64,000 nt of DNA, taken from assembly GCF_009498035.1 (NCBI RefSeq), contig NZ_CP034550.1:1550001-1614000 (forward strand). The letters run 5' to 3'. The notes under the pieces were generated by a model. That model was not told where the DNA came from, ran no database searches, and saw only the letters and a program-made list of their open reading frames with translations. The position numbers were made by a program, and so were the translations under genes. Below are positions 49,822-58,623 of this stretch, in pieces. Position 1 is the stretch's first letter, and each line of letters opens with the position of its first letter. This stretch comes from Saccharothrix syringae (GTDB taxonomy: Bacteria; Actinomycetota; Actinomycetes; Mycobacteriales; Pseudonocardiaceae).

Positions 49822-52071
49822 TCACACGGTAGCCAGCCTCCCCAGCACCGGCGGCAGCTCGCCGGTGTGCACGACCCCCAGCCGCTGCGTCGCCCGGGTC
49901 AGCGCCACGTACAGGTCGCTGGCCCCGCGCGGCGACTCGTCGAGGATGCCCGCGGGCTCCACCACCAGCACCGAGTCGAACTCCAACCCCTTGGCGTCCA
50001 CCACGCTCAGCACCACCACCTGCGCGTCCAGGTCGTCGGACGCGCCCGGCACGCGCGCCCGCAGCCCGGCGACCGCCGCCGCGGGCGCGATCACCGCGAG
50101 CTTGCCGTCCCCGACCGCCGCGACCTCCTTCTCCACCAGCGGCGGCAGGGCGTCCTCGACCGAGGGCACCCGCAGGCCCCACGGCGGGAAACCGCTGTCG
50201 CGCACCGAGGTCGGCGGCTTCAGCGCCGGGTCGACCGACGCCAGCACGTCCGCCGCCACCGCCATGATCTCCGACGGCGTCCGGTAGTTGACGGTCAGCT
50301 CGGTGAGCTTCCACCGGTCCATCACGTACGGCGAGAGGACCTGGTGCCACGACGCCGCGCCCGCGATGTCGCCGGTCTGCGCGATGTCGCCGACCACGGT
50401 CATCGACTTCGACGGGCAGCGCCGCATCAGCGTCCGCCACGCCATCGCCGACAGCTCCTGCGCCTCGTCCACGATGACGTGCCCGAACGTCCACGTGCGG
50501 TCCGCCGCCGCGCGCTCGGCCGCGGTCTCGTAGCGCTCGGTGCCGTGCCGCTCGGCCAGCCGGTAGGCGTCGACCAGGTCGGTCGCCATGAGGATGTCCG
50601 GGTCGGCGTCGTCCTCCAGGTCGAGGATGTCCAGCACGCCCTGCGCGTAGTCGATGGCCTGCCGCCGCTGGCGCTCCGCGCGCGCCTTGGCCTCGGTGTC
50701 GTCCTCGCCCAGCAGCTCGGCCGCCTCGTCGAGCAGCGGCACGTCGGCGGGCGTCCACTCCGCGCCGCGCGGCCGGTGCAGCAGCTCGCGCTCGGCGGGC
50801 GAGAGCTTCGGCGCGGCCTTGGCGATCCGCTTCGGCGACGCGTACAGGTCCTCCAGCAGCCGCTGCGGCGTCAGCGTCGGCCACAGCCGCTCGACGACCT
50901 CCTGCACCGCGGGCTCCTCGCGCAGCTCGCGCCGGATGTCGTCGATGTCGGCCTGGTCCAGCAGGTGCCGACCGAGCCGGGACACGGCCTGCGCGGCCAG
51001 CGCCGAGATGATCTCCCGCTGGAACGTCCGCCGCGCCTCGTTGTGCGGCCGGCGGGTGCGCCGGGCCCGGCCGCGGGCGTCGCTGATGGTCCGCCGGTCC
51101 AGCCGCAGCACGTCCTGGTCGAACGGGACCTCGACCAGGTTCGGCGCCTCCTGCCGGTCCTTGATCGCGCGCGAGACCACGTCGGCCATCTCGATGCGGC
51201 CCTTGAGCGCCGCCACCTCGGCGGGCTCGCGGCCCACCGCGGTCAGGCCGGGGAACAGCTCGCCCACGGTCGACAGCAGCACGCCCGTCTCGCCCAGCGA
51301 CGGCAGCACCTGGCCGATGTAGCGCAGGAACGTCGCGTTCGGCCCGACCACCAGCACGCCGCGCTTGGCCAGCTGCCGCCGGTGCGTGTAGAGCAGGTAG
51401 GCGGCGCGGTGCAGGGCCACCGCGGTCTTGCCGGTGCCCGGACCGCCCTGCACGACCACCACGCCGTTCAGCTCGGTGCGGATGATCCGGTCCTGCTCGG
51501 CCTGGATGGTCGCGACGATGTCGCCCATCTGCCCGGTGCGGCTGGCGTTGACCGCGGCCAGCAGGGTCGCCTCGCCGGTCAGGCCCTCCGAGGTCCGGGT
51601 GGGGTCGACCGAGTTGATGTCGAGCACCTCGTCGTCGAAGCCGACGACCTTGCGCTGCTTGGTCCGCAGGTGGCGGCGCCTGCGGACGCCGTCCGGGGCG
51701 GCGGCGGTGGCCAGGTAGAACGGACGGGCGGCGGGCGCGCGCCAGTCCATCAGCAGCGGCTCGTACTCCTTGTCCTCGTCGAACAAGCCGATCCGGCCGA
51801 TGTAGAAGCGGTCGTCGGTGTGGAAGTCCAGTCGCCCGAAGCACAGCCCGTTCTCCACCGCGCTGTACTGGGCGAGCTGGTCGGAGTACAGGGCCACCGC
51901 GGTGTCCCGCTCGGAGCGCATCTGGTGGGTGCCACCGGTTTGCCGGAGCGCGCCGGCCAGGCGCTTCGAGCTCTGCTCGCGGAGGTCGTCCAGCCTGCCG
52001 TACAGCATCGACACGTATTCCTGCTCCGACTCGGTTTCCGCGAGCCGGAGGTCATCGGAGGGGCTTGACAA
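49822..52071 (-). CDS. helR: HelR/HelD-like RNA polymerase recycling ATPase
   Basis: The 749-residue UvrD/Rep-like superfamily 1 protein has an N-terminal coiled coil (SEQEYVSMLYGRLDDLREQ), Walker A QGGPGTGKTAVALHRAAYLL (about 207-226), DEAQE (about 534), VVGDIAQTGD and the C-terminal DLYVALTRATQRLGVVHTG. HelD/HelR enzymes strip stalled or rifamycin-bound RNA polymerase from DNA; some actinobacterial HelR proteins give rifamycin tolerance. The TTG start at 52071 follows GAGG. The NACHT gene follows three bases after its stop. Confidence 0.88.
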   Translation of the reverse strand: MSSPSDDLRLAETESEQEYVSMLYGRLDDLREQSSKRLAGALRQTGGTHQMRSERDTAVALYSDQLAQYSAVENGLCFGRLDFHTDDRFYIGRIGLFDEDKEYEPLLMDWRAPAARPFYLATAAAPDGVRRRRHLRTKQRKVVGFDDEVLDINSVDPTRTSEGLTGEATLLAAVNASRTGQMGDIVATIQAEQDRIIRTELNGVVVVQGGPGTGKTAVALHRAAYLLYTHRRQLAKRGVLVVGPNATFLRYIGQVLPSLGETGVLLSTVGELFPGLTAVGREPAEVAALKGRIEMADVVSRAIKDRQEAPNLVEVPFDQDVLRLDRRTISDARGRARRTRRPHNEARRTFQREIISALAAQAVSRLGRHLLDQADIDDIRRELREEPAVQEVVERLWPTLTPQRLLEDLYASPKRIAKAAPKLSPAERELLHRPRGAEWTPADVPLLDEAAELLGEDDTEAKARAERQRRQAIDYAQGVLDILDLEDDADPDILMATDLVDAYRLAERHGTERYETAAERAAADRTWTFGHVIVDEAQELSAMAWRTLMRRCPSKSMTVVGDIAQTGDIAGAASWHQVLSPYVMDRWKLTELTVNYRTPSEIMAVAADVLASVDPALKPPTSVRDSGFPPWGLRVPSVEDALPPLVEKEVAAVGDGKLAVIAPAAAVAGLRARVPGASDDLDAQVVVLSVVDAKGLEFDSVLVVEPAGILDESPRGASDLYVALTRATQRLGVVHTGELPPVLGRLATV

Positions 52072-52312
52072 CGTGCCTCATTTCTGGATAGCGTGGTTTA
52101 TCAGCCTGTGTTGCATTGCGGCTGACAGTTGTTTGCGCCCTTGCTGCCGCGCAGAACGTCTAATCTACTACACGCATCCGCCCGTGGGGCCCGAACGACT
52201 TCACCAGTAGTCGGGGTCGGCGGCCGGTCCTGGGCCGGGTCGGCGAGGTCGAGCGGCGGGGTCGCTCGTGGGGCGCGAGAGGGCTGGACGCGGCTGCCGC
52301 CGTTCGCTCGAC
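52072..52312. other. Non-coding gap upstream of helR-like gene
   Basis: This stretch is AT-richer than the rest of the window between about 52085 and 52180 and should hold the minus-strand promoter of the helR-NACHT pair; TAGATT on the minus strand near 52150 is a possible -10. Positions 52061-52068 read GGGGCTTG-like sequence resembling half of a rifamycin-associated element, but the second half is not there. Confidence 0.4.
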
Positions 52313-52440
52313 CGGGTGATCAAAGCTCCGGGTGATCAAGACTTCGGGTGATCAAGACTTCGGGTGGTCGAGGCTCTGAGTGATCGAGGCTCCGGGGGGT
52401 CGAGGCTCCAGGGGGGCAAGACGTCCGGTGGTCGGGGTGC
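52313..52440. repeat. Array of eight 16-bp direct repeats
   Basis: Eight head-to-tail 16-bp units run from 52313 to 52440 with consensus CGGGTGATCAAGACTT / CGGGTGGTCGAGGCTC. Units 2 and 3 are identical; later units diverge. A ninth, weak copy may follow. No spacers exist, so it is a tandem repeat and not a CRISPR array. Sequence 52441-52696 has no other gene that I can support. Confidence 0.85.
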
Positions 52441-52696
52441 CGGTGGTCGTGCGGCTGTCCGACCGATCGCTCGCACCGGTCTTCAACCCGGTCTTCCCGC
52501 CCCGATCTCCCCACCCCGGTCCCTCCGCGCGTCCCGGTCCTTCCCGGTCCTTCCCGATCCCCCGCGCCTCCCCGCGCTCCCGGCCACCACGCCACGTGAG
52601 GACCGCTCGACCTCGGACCACCGGATGAGCGGCTGTCGCGCGGCAGGCGGGTGAAACCGTTCCCCGCCGCCGAACCGCCCCGGCACGCTGACCAGC

Positions 52697-53389
52697 GTGA
52701 GGGAGCATCGTCGGGAGGTGGCCAGGCTCTGCCGCATCGCGGTGGACCGGTCGAGGTGGCAGCTCGCGTTCGCGTTCGTCGTCTCCGCGTGGGCCCTGGC
52801 CTGGGTGGTGGGCCAGCCGTTCGGCGCGCCGGACCCGCTGGACGTGCTCCCCGCGCGCTGGGCGGGCCTGTCGACCGGCTGGCTGGACGCGGCGAGCGCG
52901 TGGGCCGCCGGTCGCACCGGCTTCCTCGCGGTCGCGGCCGGGCTGCTGTGGGCGATGACCCGCCCCGGCGGGCAGGTGACGGCCCCGCTCGGGTGGCTCG
53001 CGGTGATGGCGGCGGCGGAGGACGTCGGCTACGTCGCGGTCAGGTGGGCGCTGCTGACCCTCCTCGCCTTCCTCGCCGTGATGGGCCTGGCGTCGCTCAC
53101 CGGGCGGCGGGCGTTCGTGGTCGACCGGGTCGCGGTCATCCCCGGCGACGTGGCCCGCGCGGGCGCGACGGCAGTGGCGCTGTCGGCGGTCGTGCCGCTG
53201 CTCGCACCCGGACTGCTGCTCGCCCGGTTGGTCGGTCCGTACCTCACCCGACCGCCGCGACCCGCCCCGGCGCCGATCGTCCGCCCCCGGTCGCCCGAAC
53301 GGCCGCCGCCCGCCGAGGGGGTCGACCCGGTGCCCGCCCAGCGCGCCGGCGCCGGTTTTTCGTGGTCAGGGCGTTCCGGGCGGAAATAG
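52697..53389 (+). CDS. Polytopic membrane protein, unknown family
   Basis: The 230-residue protein has about five hydrophobic segments (AFAFVVSAWALAWVVG, FLAVAAGLLWAM, WLAVMAAAEDVGYVAV, LLTLLAFLAVMGLASL, AVALSAVVPLLAPGLLLARLVG) and a Pro-rich, basic cytoplasmic tail. CACGCT seven bases before the GTG resembles the leaderless pattern. I do not recognise the family. It is flanked by the repeat array and a TetR gene. Confidence 0.6.
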   Translation: MREHRREVARLCRIAVDRSRWQLAFAFVVSAWALAWVVGQPFGAPDPLDVLPARWAGLSTGWLDAASAWAAGRTGFLAVAAGLLWAMTRPGGQVTAPLGWLAVMAAAEDVGYVAVRWALLTLLAFLAVMGLASLTGRRAFVVDRVAVIPGDVARAGATAVALSAVVPLLAPGLLLARLVGPYLTRPPRPAPAPIVRPRSPERPPPAEGVDPVPAQRAGAGFSWSGRSGRK

Positions 53390-53492
53390 TTTTGCACTCC
53401 AACAATCAACCCGATGGAACCGAGGGAACCTCACATCACATTCCGGAATCGTCTGTTTGGGCTTACCGGTCCGTATCCATCAAGATGAGTGC

Positions 53493-54137
53493 GTGCATGA
53501 AAATCCCGCCGAAAACCGCTTAGCCAAGGTGATGCGGCGTCAGCCCGTTCAGCAGCGCGGTGCCGCCACGGTGACCGCCATTGTCGATGCCTGCGCGACG
53601 CTGCTCAACGAGTACGACTACGACGACATCACCACCGCCAGGATCGTCGAGCTAGCAGGCGTGCCAATTGGATCGTTCTACCAATACTTCCCGGACAAGC
53701 GCTCTGTCGTGCACGCGTTGGCCCTGCGCGGCATGGAGGAGTACCTGGCACGGGTGGAATCCCTGTTCACAGAGGGTCGGCTCGCCCAGGACTGGCGGGA
53801 AGCGGTGCAGCAGGTGGTAAGCGTCTACCTGAGGATGGTGACCGATCTGCCCGGTTTCGGGCGGGTGCGGTTCAGCGACCTGCTCGACGGGCACCGGCTC
53901 GACTCGTCGGTCGACCAGTACGAGCTGATGGCCGAGCGGCTGCGCGACCTGTTCCTCGGCCGCTTCGCGGTGCGGGGCGACGCGCCGGTCACGCTGACCT
54001 TCCGGATGGCGGCCCAGACGGCCGACGCGATGTTCAAGCTCGCCGAGCGCGTGGACGAGGAGGAACGCCCGGTGGTGCTCCGCACCGCCGACCACGTGAT
54101 CTTGAAGATGCTCTCCGGCGTGTTCGACCCGGCGTGA
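53493..54137 (+). CDS. TetR-family regulator
   Basis: The protein has RRQPVQQRGAATVTAIVDACATLLNEYDYDDITTARIVELAGVPIGSFYQYFPDKRSVVHALALRG, a standard TetR HTH in the first 75 residues, and a ligand domain ending LKMLSGVFDPA. GTG 53493 gives 214 residues; ATG 53532 gives 201 and fits the usual RRQPVQQR start, so it may be correct. A 10-bp palindrome (ATTCCGGAAT, 53440-53449) lies upstream. It reads directly into the disulfide reductase gene, 18 bases downstream. Confidence 0.87.
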   Translation: MHENPAENRLAKVMRRQPVQQRGAATVTAIVDACATLLNEYDYDDITTARIVELAGVPIGSFYQYFPDKRSVVHALALRGMEEYLARVESLFTEGRLAQDWREAVQQVVSVYLRMVTDLPGFGRVRFSDLLDGHRLDSSVDQYELMAERLRDLFLGRFAVRGDAPVTLTFRMAAQTADAMFKLAERVDEEERPVVLRTADHVILKMLSGVFDPA

Positions 54138-54155
54138 CTTGCCGGGCAGGTCCGG

Positions 54156-55553
54156 GTGGTGTGGGCTGGACCGGTGGACGACGACTTCGACGTGATCGTG
54201 ATCGGCGGCGGCCCGGTGGGCGAGAACGCCGCGGCCCGGACCGCCGCCGGCGGGCTGCGGACCGCGCTGGTGGAGGCCGAGCGGGTCGGTGGCGAGTGCT
54301 CGTACTGGGCGTGCATGCCGAGCAAGGCGCTGCTGCGGCCCGGTCACGCGCTCGCCGCCGCCCGGCGCGTACCGGGCGTCCCGGTCGGCGACCACCTCGA
54401 CGCGGCGGCGGTGCTCCGGCGGCGCAACGGGTTCACCTCGAACTGGGACGACGCGGGCCAGGTCGAGTGGGCCGAGGGCGCGGGCCTGACCGTCGTGCGC
54501 GGCCGCGGCCGGCTGGCGGGTGAGCGCCGGGTCGACGTGGGCGGCCGCGTGCTGACCGCGTCCCGGGCGGTCGTCGTGTGCACGGGCAGCGTGCCGCGCG
54601 TGCCGTCCCTGCCGGGCCTGTCGGACGTGCCGCACTGGACCTCGCGCGACGCGACCTCCGCGCAGGAGGTGCCCGACTCGCTGGTGGTCCTCGGCGGCGG
54701 CGTGGTCGGCGTGGAGATGGCGCAGGCGTGGGCGCGCCTGGGCTCGCGGGTCACCCTCGTGGTCTCCGGCCCGCGCCCGCTGCCGAAGTCCGAGGACTTC
54801 GCGGGCGACCTGGTCGCCGACGGCCTGCGCGAGGACGGCGTCCGCCTGCTCACCGGGGTCCGCGCCACCGGTGTGTCCACAGCGGACCCCGGTGTCTCGC
54901 TGGCGCTGTCGGACGGCTCGACGGCCGAGGGCGCCCACCTGCTCGTGGCCACCGGGCGCGTGCCGGCGACCGCGGACCTCGGCCTGGAGGAGTTCGGCTT
55001 CACCGCGGGCGAGGCGCTGCCGGTGGACGACACCGGCCGCGTGTCCGGTGTGGACTGGCTGTACGCGGCGGGCGACGTCACCGGCCGCGCCCTGCTGACG
55101 CACCAGGGCAAGTACCAGGCCCGCGCGGTCGGCACGGCCATCGTCTCCGGCGCGGTGGACCCCGAGCCGTGGACCGCGCCGGTGTCCACCGCCGACCACA
55201 CCGCCGTGCCGCAGGTCGTGTTCACCGACCCGGAGGTGGCCTCGGTCGGGCGGACCGCGGCGCAGGCGCGCGAGGACGGCCTGGAGGTCCGGGTGGTCGA
55301 CCTGGACATCGCGGTCGCCGGGTCGTCCCTGCACGCCGACGGCTACCGCGGCAAGGCGCGCATGGTGGTGGACGAGCGCAAGCGCACCCTGGTCGGGGTG
55401 ACGTTCGTGGGGCCCGACGTGGCCGAGATGCTGCACGCGGCCACCATCGCCGTGGTCGGCGAGGTGACCGTGGACCGGCTGTGGCACGCGGTGCCCGCCT
55501 ACCCGACGATCAGCGAGGTGTGGCTGCGGCTGCTGGAGGCGTACGGGCTCTGA
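54156..55553 (+). CDS. FAD/NAD(P) disulfide oxidoreductase, MerA/LPD-like
   Basis: The 465-residue flavoprotein has the FAD loop VIVIGGGPVGENAAAR (about 14-29), the redox-active CSYWACMPSKALL (CX4C, about residues 49-61), an NAD(P) loop LVVLGGGVVGVEMAQAWARLG, and a C-terminal dimerisation domain where YPTISEVW replaces the catalytic HPTLSE, as in MerA. It is probably a mercuric-reductase-like or mycothiol-type reductase, not dihydrolipoamide dehydrogenase. The preceding TetR gene may control it. GTG 54174 is an alternative start. Confidence 0.88.
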   Translation: MVWAGPVDDDFDVIVIGGGPVGENAAARTAAGGLRTALVEAERVGGECSYWACMPSKALLRPGHALAAARRVPGVPVGDHLDAAAVLRRRNGFTSNWDDAGQVEWAEGAGLTVVRGRGRLAGERRVDVGGRVLTASRAVVVCTGSVPRVPSLPGLSDVPHWTSRDATSAQEVPDSLVVLGGGVVGVEMAQAWARLGSRVTLVVSGPRPLPKSEDFAGDLVADGLREDGVRLLTGVRATGVSTADPGVSLALSDGSTAEGAHLLVATGRVPATADLGLEEFGFTAGEALPVDDTGRVSGVDWLYAAGDVTGRALLTHQGKYQARAVGTAIVSGAVDPEPWTAPVSTADHTAVPQVVFTDPEVASVGRTAAQAREDGLEVRVVDLDIAVAGSSLHADGYRGKARMVVDERKRTLVGVTFVGPDVAEMLHAATIAVVGEVTVDRLWHAVPAYPTISEVWLRLLEAYGL

Positions 55554-55594
55554 CGCGACGCTGCGTAGGGCGCCGTTGGGCGGATCGTGTTCGC

Positions 55595-55621
55595 GGCGGT
55601 CGGGGACGTGGTCCGACCGCC
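55595..55621 (+). terminator. Hairpin after disulfide reductase gene
   Basis: GGCGGTCGG (55595-55603) pairs perfectly with CCGACCGCC (55613-55621) with a 9-base loop, 42 bases after the stop. Confidence 0.65.
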
Positions 55622-55675
55622 GTAAACGCTGCCGCCATCGGTTGTCTGAACCCTGAAAGTGCGGTCACGTCTCAT

Positions 55676-55687
55676 TAGACTGCGCAG
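55676..55687 (+). promoter_or_regulatory. Putative leaderless promoter
   Basis: TAGACT at 55676-55681, six bases, then GTG at 55688. It matches the arrangement at era, dgt and others. Confidence 0.5.
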
Positions 55688-56059
55688 GTGAGCAGGGGAA
55701 CGGTGGTCTTGACGGCGGGCGCCGTGCTGTGGTGCGCCTTCGTCATCGCGACCACCTTCCTGCCCGGCGGTCCCGCGTGGGCGCCGCTCGCGGTCTACCT
55801 GCCGGGGTTCCTGGTGCTGCCGGTCGTGCTGCACACGCTGTTGCGGGCGCGGTCCGCCGCGCTGTTCTGCCTGGCCCACGTGCCCAAGCCGGTGCTGGTG
55901 CCCGCGGTGGTGGCCGCGGTCGGCGGGTGGCTGTGCTCGTTCGGCCTGGTGACCGGCAAGCCCGGGACCGAGTCGTTGAGCGCGGTGGCCGGGCTGGTGA
56001 TCGTGCTGCACGTGGCGTTCGGCCTGATCGCCGTGGGCATGGTGCGCACCGGCCGCTGA
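55688..56059 (+). CDS. Small four-helix membrane protein
   Basis: A 123-residue protein with four hydrophobic segments (VVLTAGAVLWCAFVIATTF; APLAVYLPGFLVLPVVLHTLL; PKPVLVPAVVAAVGGWLCSFGLV; VAGLVIVLHVAFGLIAVGMV). No family is recognised. The GTG start is six bases behind TAGACT. Its end faces the convergent NERD-like gene. Confidence 0.72.
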   Translation: MSRGTVVLTAGAVLWCAFVIATTFLPGGPAWAPLAVYLPGFLVLPVVLHTLLRARSAALFCLAHVPKPVLVPAVVAAVGGWLCSFGLVTGKPGTESLSAVAGLVIVLHVAFGLIAVGMVRTGR

Positions 56060-56156
56060 ACCCGCCGGGTTTTGAACGCGCTTCCGGTTCTGGGCCCCGC
56101 CACCACGCCCCGCCACCACGTCCCGGCCCCGCCGCCGGCCCGCGCCCCAACCGCCC

Positions 56157-57431
56157 CTACTGCTGGACCGCGGGCAGCCGCAACGCCTGCTCGGCGACCT
56201 GCCCCAGCGCGGCGTCGGCCGAGTCCGACTCGCCCTCCGCCCACACCGCCTGCGCGATGCGCACCTGCGCGCCCTTGGCCAGCGACCGGATGGCCGCCCG
56301 GTCGAACGACGTCGGCCCGCCCGGCCAGCCCTTGCCCTCCTGCGCCGGCGCGGCCACCCCGCCCGCGCCCGCCGTCGCCGCCACCGCGTGCAGCTCACCG
56401 GCGCGCGTGGCGTCGGGCAGGTTCAGCTCGGCCACCGCGACGCCGACCTTGCGGCCGTCCACCTCGGTCTCGTACTGGGCGCGCCGCAACTGCATGCACA
56501 CGTGCTCGGACAACCAGCCCCGCACGTCGCCGAACGCGTGCGCGGCGCAGTCGTCGGTCCGGTCCGCGCCGCGCGGCGAGAAGTTGCGGCCGTCCACCAC
56601 GACCGTGGTCGGCTGCGGCGCCGAGGTCGACGCCGTCGAGTTCTCCGCGGCGTTGCCCCACGTCAGGGAGAGGACCAGCGCGACGACCAGCAGCACGCCG
56701 ACCGCGGAGGCGATCACGTAGGGCAGCACGCGGCGGCGGGCGGGCGGCGCGACCTTCGGCAGCAGCATCGTGCTGGCCGACGCCAGGTCGGCCGCCGCGT
56801 CGGAGAAGCCCTCCGCCTGCAACTGCGGCCTGGGCGGCGGCGCGCCGGTCGGTGCCAGCACGGCGACGAGCTTGGCGGCGTGCTCGACCGAGCAGGGCCG
56901 GTCGCTGGTGGCCAGCTCGCGCGCGGCGGCCAGCAGCGTGGTCGGCTTGGGGTGCAGCACGCGCACGCCCCGGTTGAGGTCCGCGGTCGGCTGCACGACC
57001 TGGCCGACGTACGGGCCGACGGCCACCACGGTGGTCACCGGCAGCGGCTCGCCGCGCATGTCCTGGATGCGCCGGGCGACCGCGGCGGACGCCGCCAGCG
57101 TCTCGGCGGCGGGGCTCAGCGCGCCGTCCGGGCGGGTCAGCGGCCAGCCGTCGGTGCGCCACTGGCCGTTGAGCGGCGCCTCCAGCCGCACCGCCGGGTC
57201 GGGCAGGTCCACGCCGACCACGACGAGCACCCCGCGCGGCAGCACGACCACGGCGTCCAGCTCCCGCGGGCACCCCGGCGGCCGCACCCCCAGCAGGGCG
57301 ATGCCGCCGAGCACCGCGTCGCCGTGACCCCAGGTGCTCAGCGCGGCGCGCACGTCCGCGCCGACCTTCGAGGGCTCCGGGCCGAGTCGGATCAACCGCA
57401 CGTGATCACACCGTTCCACACGGACAGACAC
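56157..57431 (-). CDS. Membrane protein with NERD-like N-terminal domain
   Basis: From GTG 57431 the protein has 424 residues: an N-terminal domain (1-110) with DAVVVLPRGVLVVVGVDLPDP resembling nuclease-related NERD folds, a linker, a single membrane helix (VLPYVIASAVGVLLVVALVL, about 232-251) and an extracytoplasmic C-terminal domain with a Cys pair (DDCAAHAF, EHVCMQL). The NERD likeness is weak and lacks clear nuclease residues. ATG 57467 would add 12 residues. Function unknown. Confidence 0.7.
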   Translation of the reverse strand: MSVRVERCDHVRLIRLGPEPSKVGADVRAALSTWGHGDAVLGGIALLGVRPPGCPRELDAVVVLPRGVLVVVGVDLPDPAVRLEAPLNGQWRTDGWPLTRPDGALSPAAETLAASAAVARRIQDMRGEPLPVTTVVAVGPYVGQVVQPTADLNRGVRVLHPKPTTLLAAARELATSDRPCSVEHAAKLVAVLAPTGAPPPRPQLQAEGFSDAAADLASASTMLLPKVAPPARRRVLPYVIASAVGVLLVVALVLSLTWGNAAENSTASTSAPQPTTVVVDGRNFSPRGADRTDDCAAHAFGDVRGWLSEHVCMQLRRAQYETEVDGRKVGVAVAELNLPDATRAGELHAVAATAGAGGVAAPAQEGKGWPGGPTSFDRAAIRSLAKGAQVRIAQAVWAEGESDSADAALGQVAEQALRLPAVQQ

Positions 57432-57467
57432 GGTAGCGCCGCCGACCTCGGGTCGGTCGCCCCGCAT

Positions 57468-57915
57468 CGCGGGTGTTGACGATGCGTGACTGTCATCACC
57501 TGTTCGGAGGCGACTCATTAGGCCGAACACACCTCCCGGCCGCCGGCCCCCGCTGCTGGTTCCGACCGGCCTCCGGGGCGGGGCTCCAGGTTGGTGCCGG
57601 GGGTTGGGGCCGCGGACCGACCGCCCCGACAACCGACCGCCCCGACAAGGGAACCGGCGCGGTCGCCGCGTTGATCACGCGACCGTGTCCGGTTGATCTC
57701 GCAATGTGATCCCCGCGCCCGCGAGACCGACCGCGACGGCCGAAAAACGGGTCGAAAGTCCTGTATCTGACCCGCCCGGGTGAGGAACGGGCTGGTTCTT
57801 CTGGCGGACCGCTGCCTGAGCGGGCAGAATGACCAAGTCGGGATTACACAAGATCGCCGCGGGACTCGACAGGTCGTAGGGGAAGACGTCCCTCGTCGAG
57901 TAGCGGAGGTCAGCT
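57468..57915. other. Non-coding gap before DUF3145 gene
   Basis: About 450 bases without a supported gene. It contains a two-copy 16-bp direct repeat (CGACCGCCCCGACAAC/G at 57618-57633 and 57634-57649) and an AT-richer stretch around 57730-57860 that may hold the DUF3145 promoter. GGAGG directly precedes GTG 57916. I see no RNA gene or riboswitch in it. Confidence 0.4.
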
Positions 57916-58419
57916 GTGAGCACCCGTGGCAGGACCAGTGGCGTGGTCTACGTCCACTCGTCGCCGTCTGCGGTCTGTCCGCACGTCGAGTGGGCGATCT
58001 CGGGCACCCTCGGTGAGCGAGCGGACCTCAAGTGGGCGGCGCAGCCCGCTGCGCCGGGGCAGTTGCGCGCCGAGTGCAACTGGACGGGCGAGGCCGGTAC
58101 CGGAGCCCGGCTCGTGGCCGCGCTCCGGGCGTGGCCGATGCTCAGGTTCGAGGTGACGGAGGACCCGAGCCCGGGCGTGGACGGCGTGCGGTACTGCTTC
58201 GCACCCGTGCTCGGCCTGTGGCACGCGCGCACCAGCGCCAACGGCGACATCGTCGTGTCCGAGGACCAGCTCAGGGCCCTGGCCGCCCGCAGCCGGGGCG
58301 GGGAGTCGTTCGCGCACGGCGTGGACGAGATCCTCGGCGCGGCGTGGGACGACGCGCTGGAGCCGTTCCGGCGCGCGGGTGACGGCGCGCCCGTCACCTG
58401 GCTGCACCGGGTGGGCTGA
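57916..58419 (+). CDS. DUF3145 family protein
   Basis: The 167-residue protein is recognisable as DUF3145, an actinobacteria-wide family: GVVYVHSSPSAVCPHVEWAISGTLG at the N terminus, KWAAQPAAPGQLRAECNW, and RYCFAPVLGLWHARTSANGDIVVSEDQL. Its role is unknown. GTG 57916 has GGAGG at good spacing. A strong terminator follows. The lanthipeptide cluster is convergent with it. Confidence 0.92.
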   Translation: MSTRGRTSGVVYVHSSPSAVCPHVEWAISGTLGERADLKWAAQPAAPGQLRAECNWTGEAGTGARLVAALRAWPMLRFEVTEDPSPGVDGVRYCFAPVLGLWHARTSANGDIVVSEDQLRALAARSRGGESFAHGVDEILGAAWDDALEPFRRAGDGAPVTWLHRVG

Positions 58420-58444
58420 GCCGCACCACCGAAGACCGGCGTGT

Positions 58445-58478
58445 CCGGCGGTACCGGGTTCCGACCCGGTACCGCCGG
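58445..58478 (+). terminator. Terminator hairpin after DUF3145 gene
   Basis: CCGGCGGTACCGGGT pairs perfectly with ACCCGGTACCGCCGG around TCCG, a 15-bp stem 25 bases after the stop. Confidence 0.9.
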
Positions 58479-58623
58479 ACCCCGCTCCGGGCTCGGGGAG
58501 AACCGCCTCGACGCACCGCCGACCAGGCCCCGGCGCATCACCGACCGGGCAACCGGACGCCAGCGCGCCGCCGCCCGGCCCCCGCCGCCCGGCCGTTCAC
58601 ACCCAGCCGCGCCCCCACCGTCC

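Noticed and set aside
52061..52080. Possible rifamycin-associated element upstream of the helR-like gene
   Set aside because: Only the first half (GGGGCTTG) is present, and it overlaps the first codons of the gene, where a promoter element would not be expected. The published element is a full inverted repeat.
52313..52440. CRISPR array
   Set aside because: The 16-bp units are directly adjacent with no spacers, and no cas genes occur in the window.
54156..55553. Dihydrolipoamide dehydrogenase (lpd)
   Set aside because: The redox motif is CSYWAC and the C-terminal catalytic His-Pro-Thr is Tyr-Pro-Thr, so the protein belongs to the MerA-like side of the family.
57473..57709. 78-residue plus-strand frame in the DUF3145 upstream gap
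   Set aside because: No ribosome site, no GC3 bias and no recognisable protein features.
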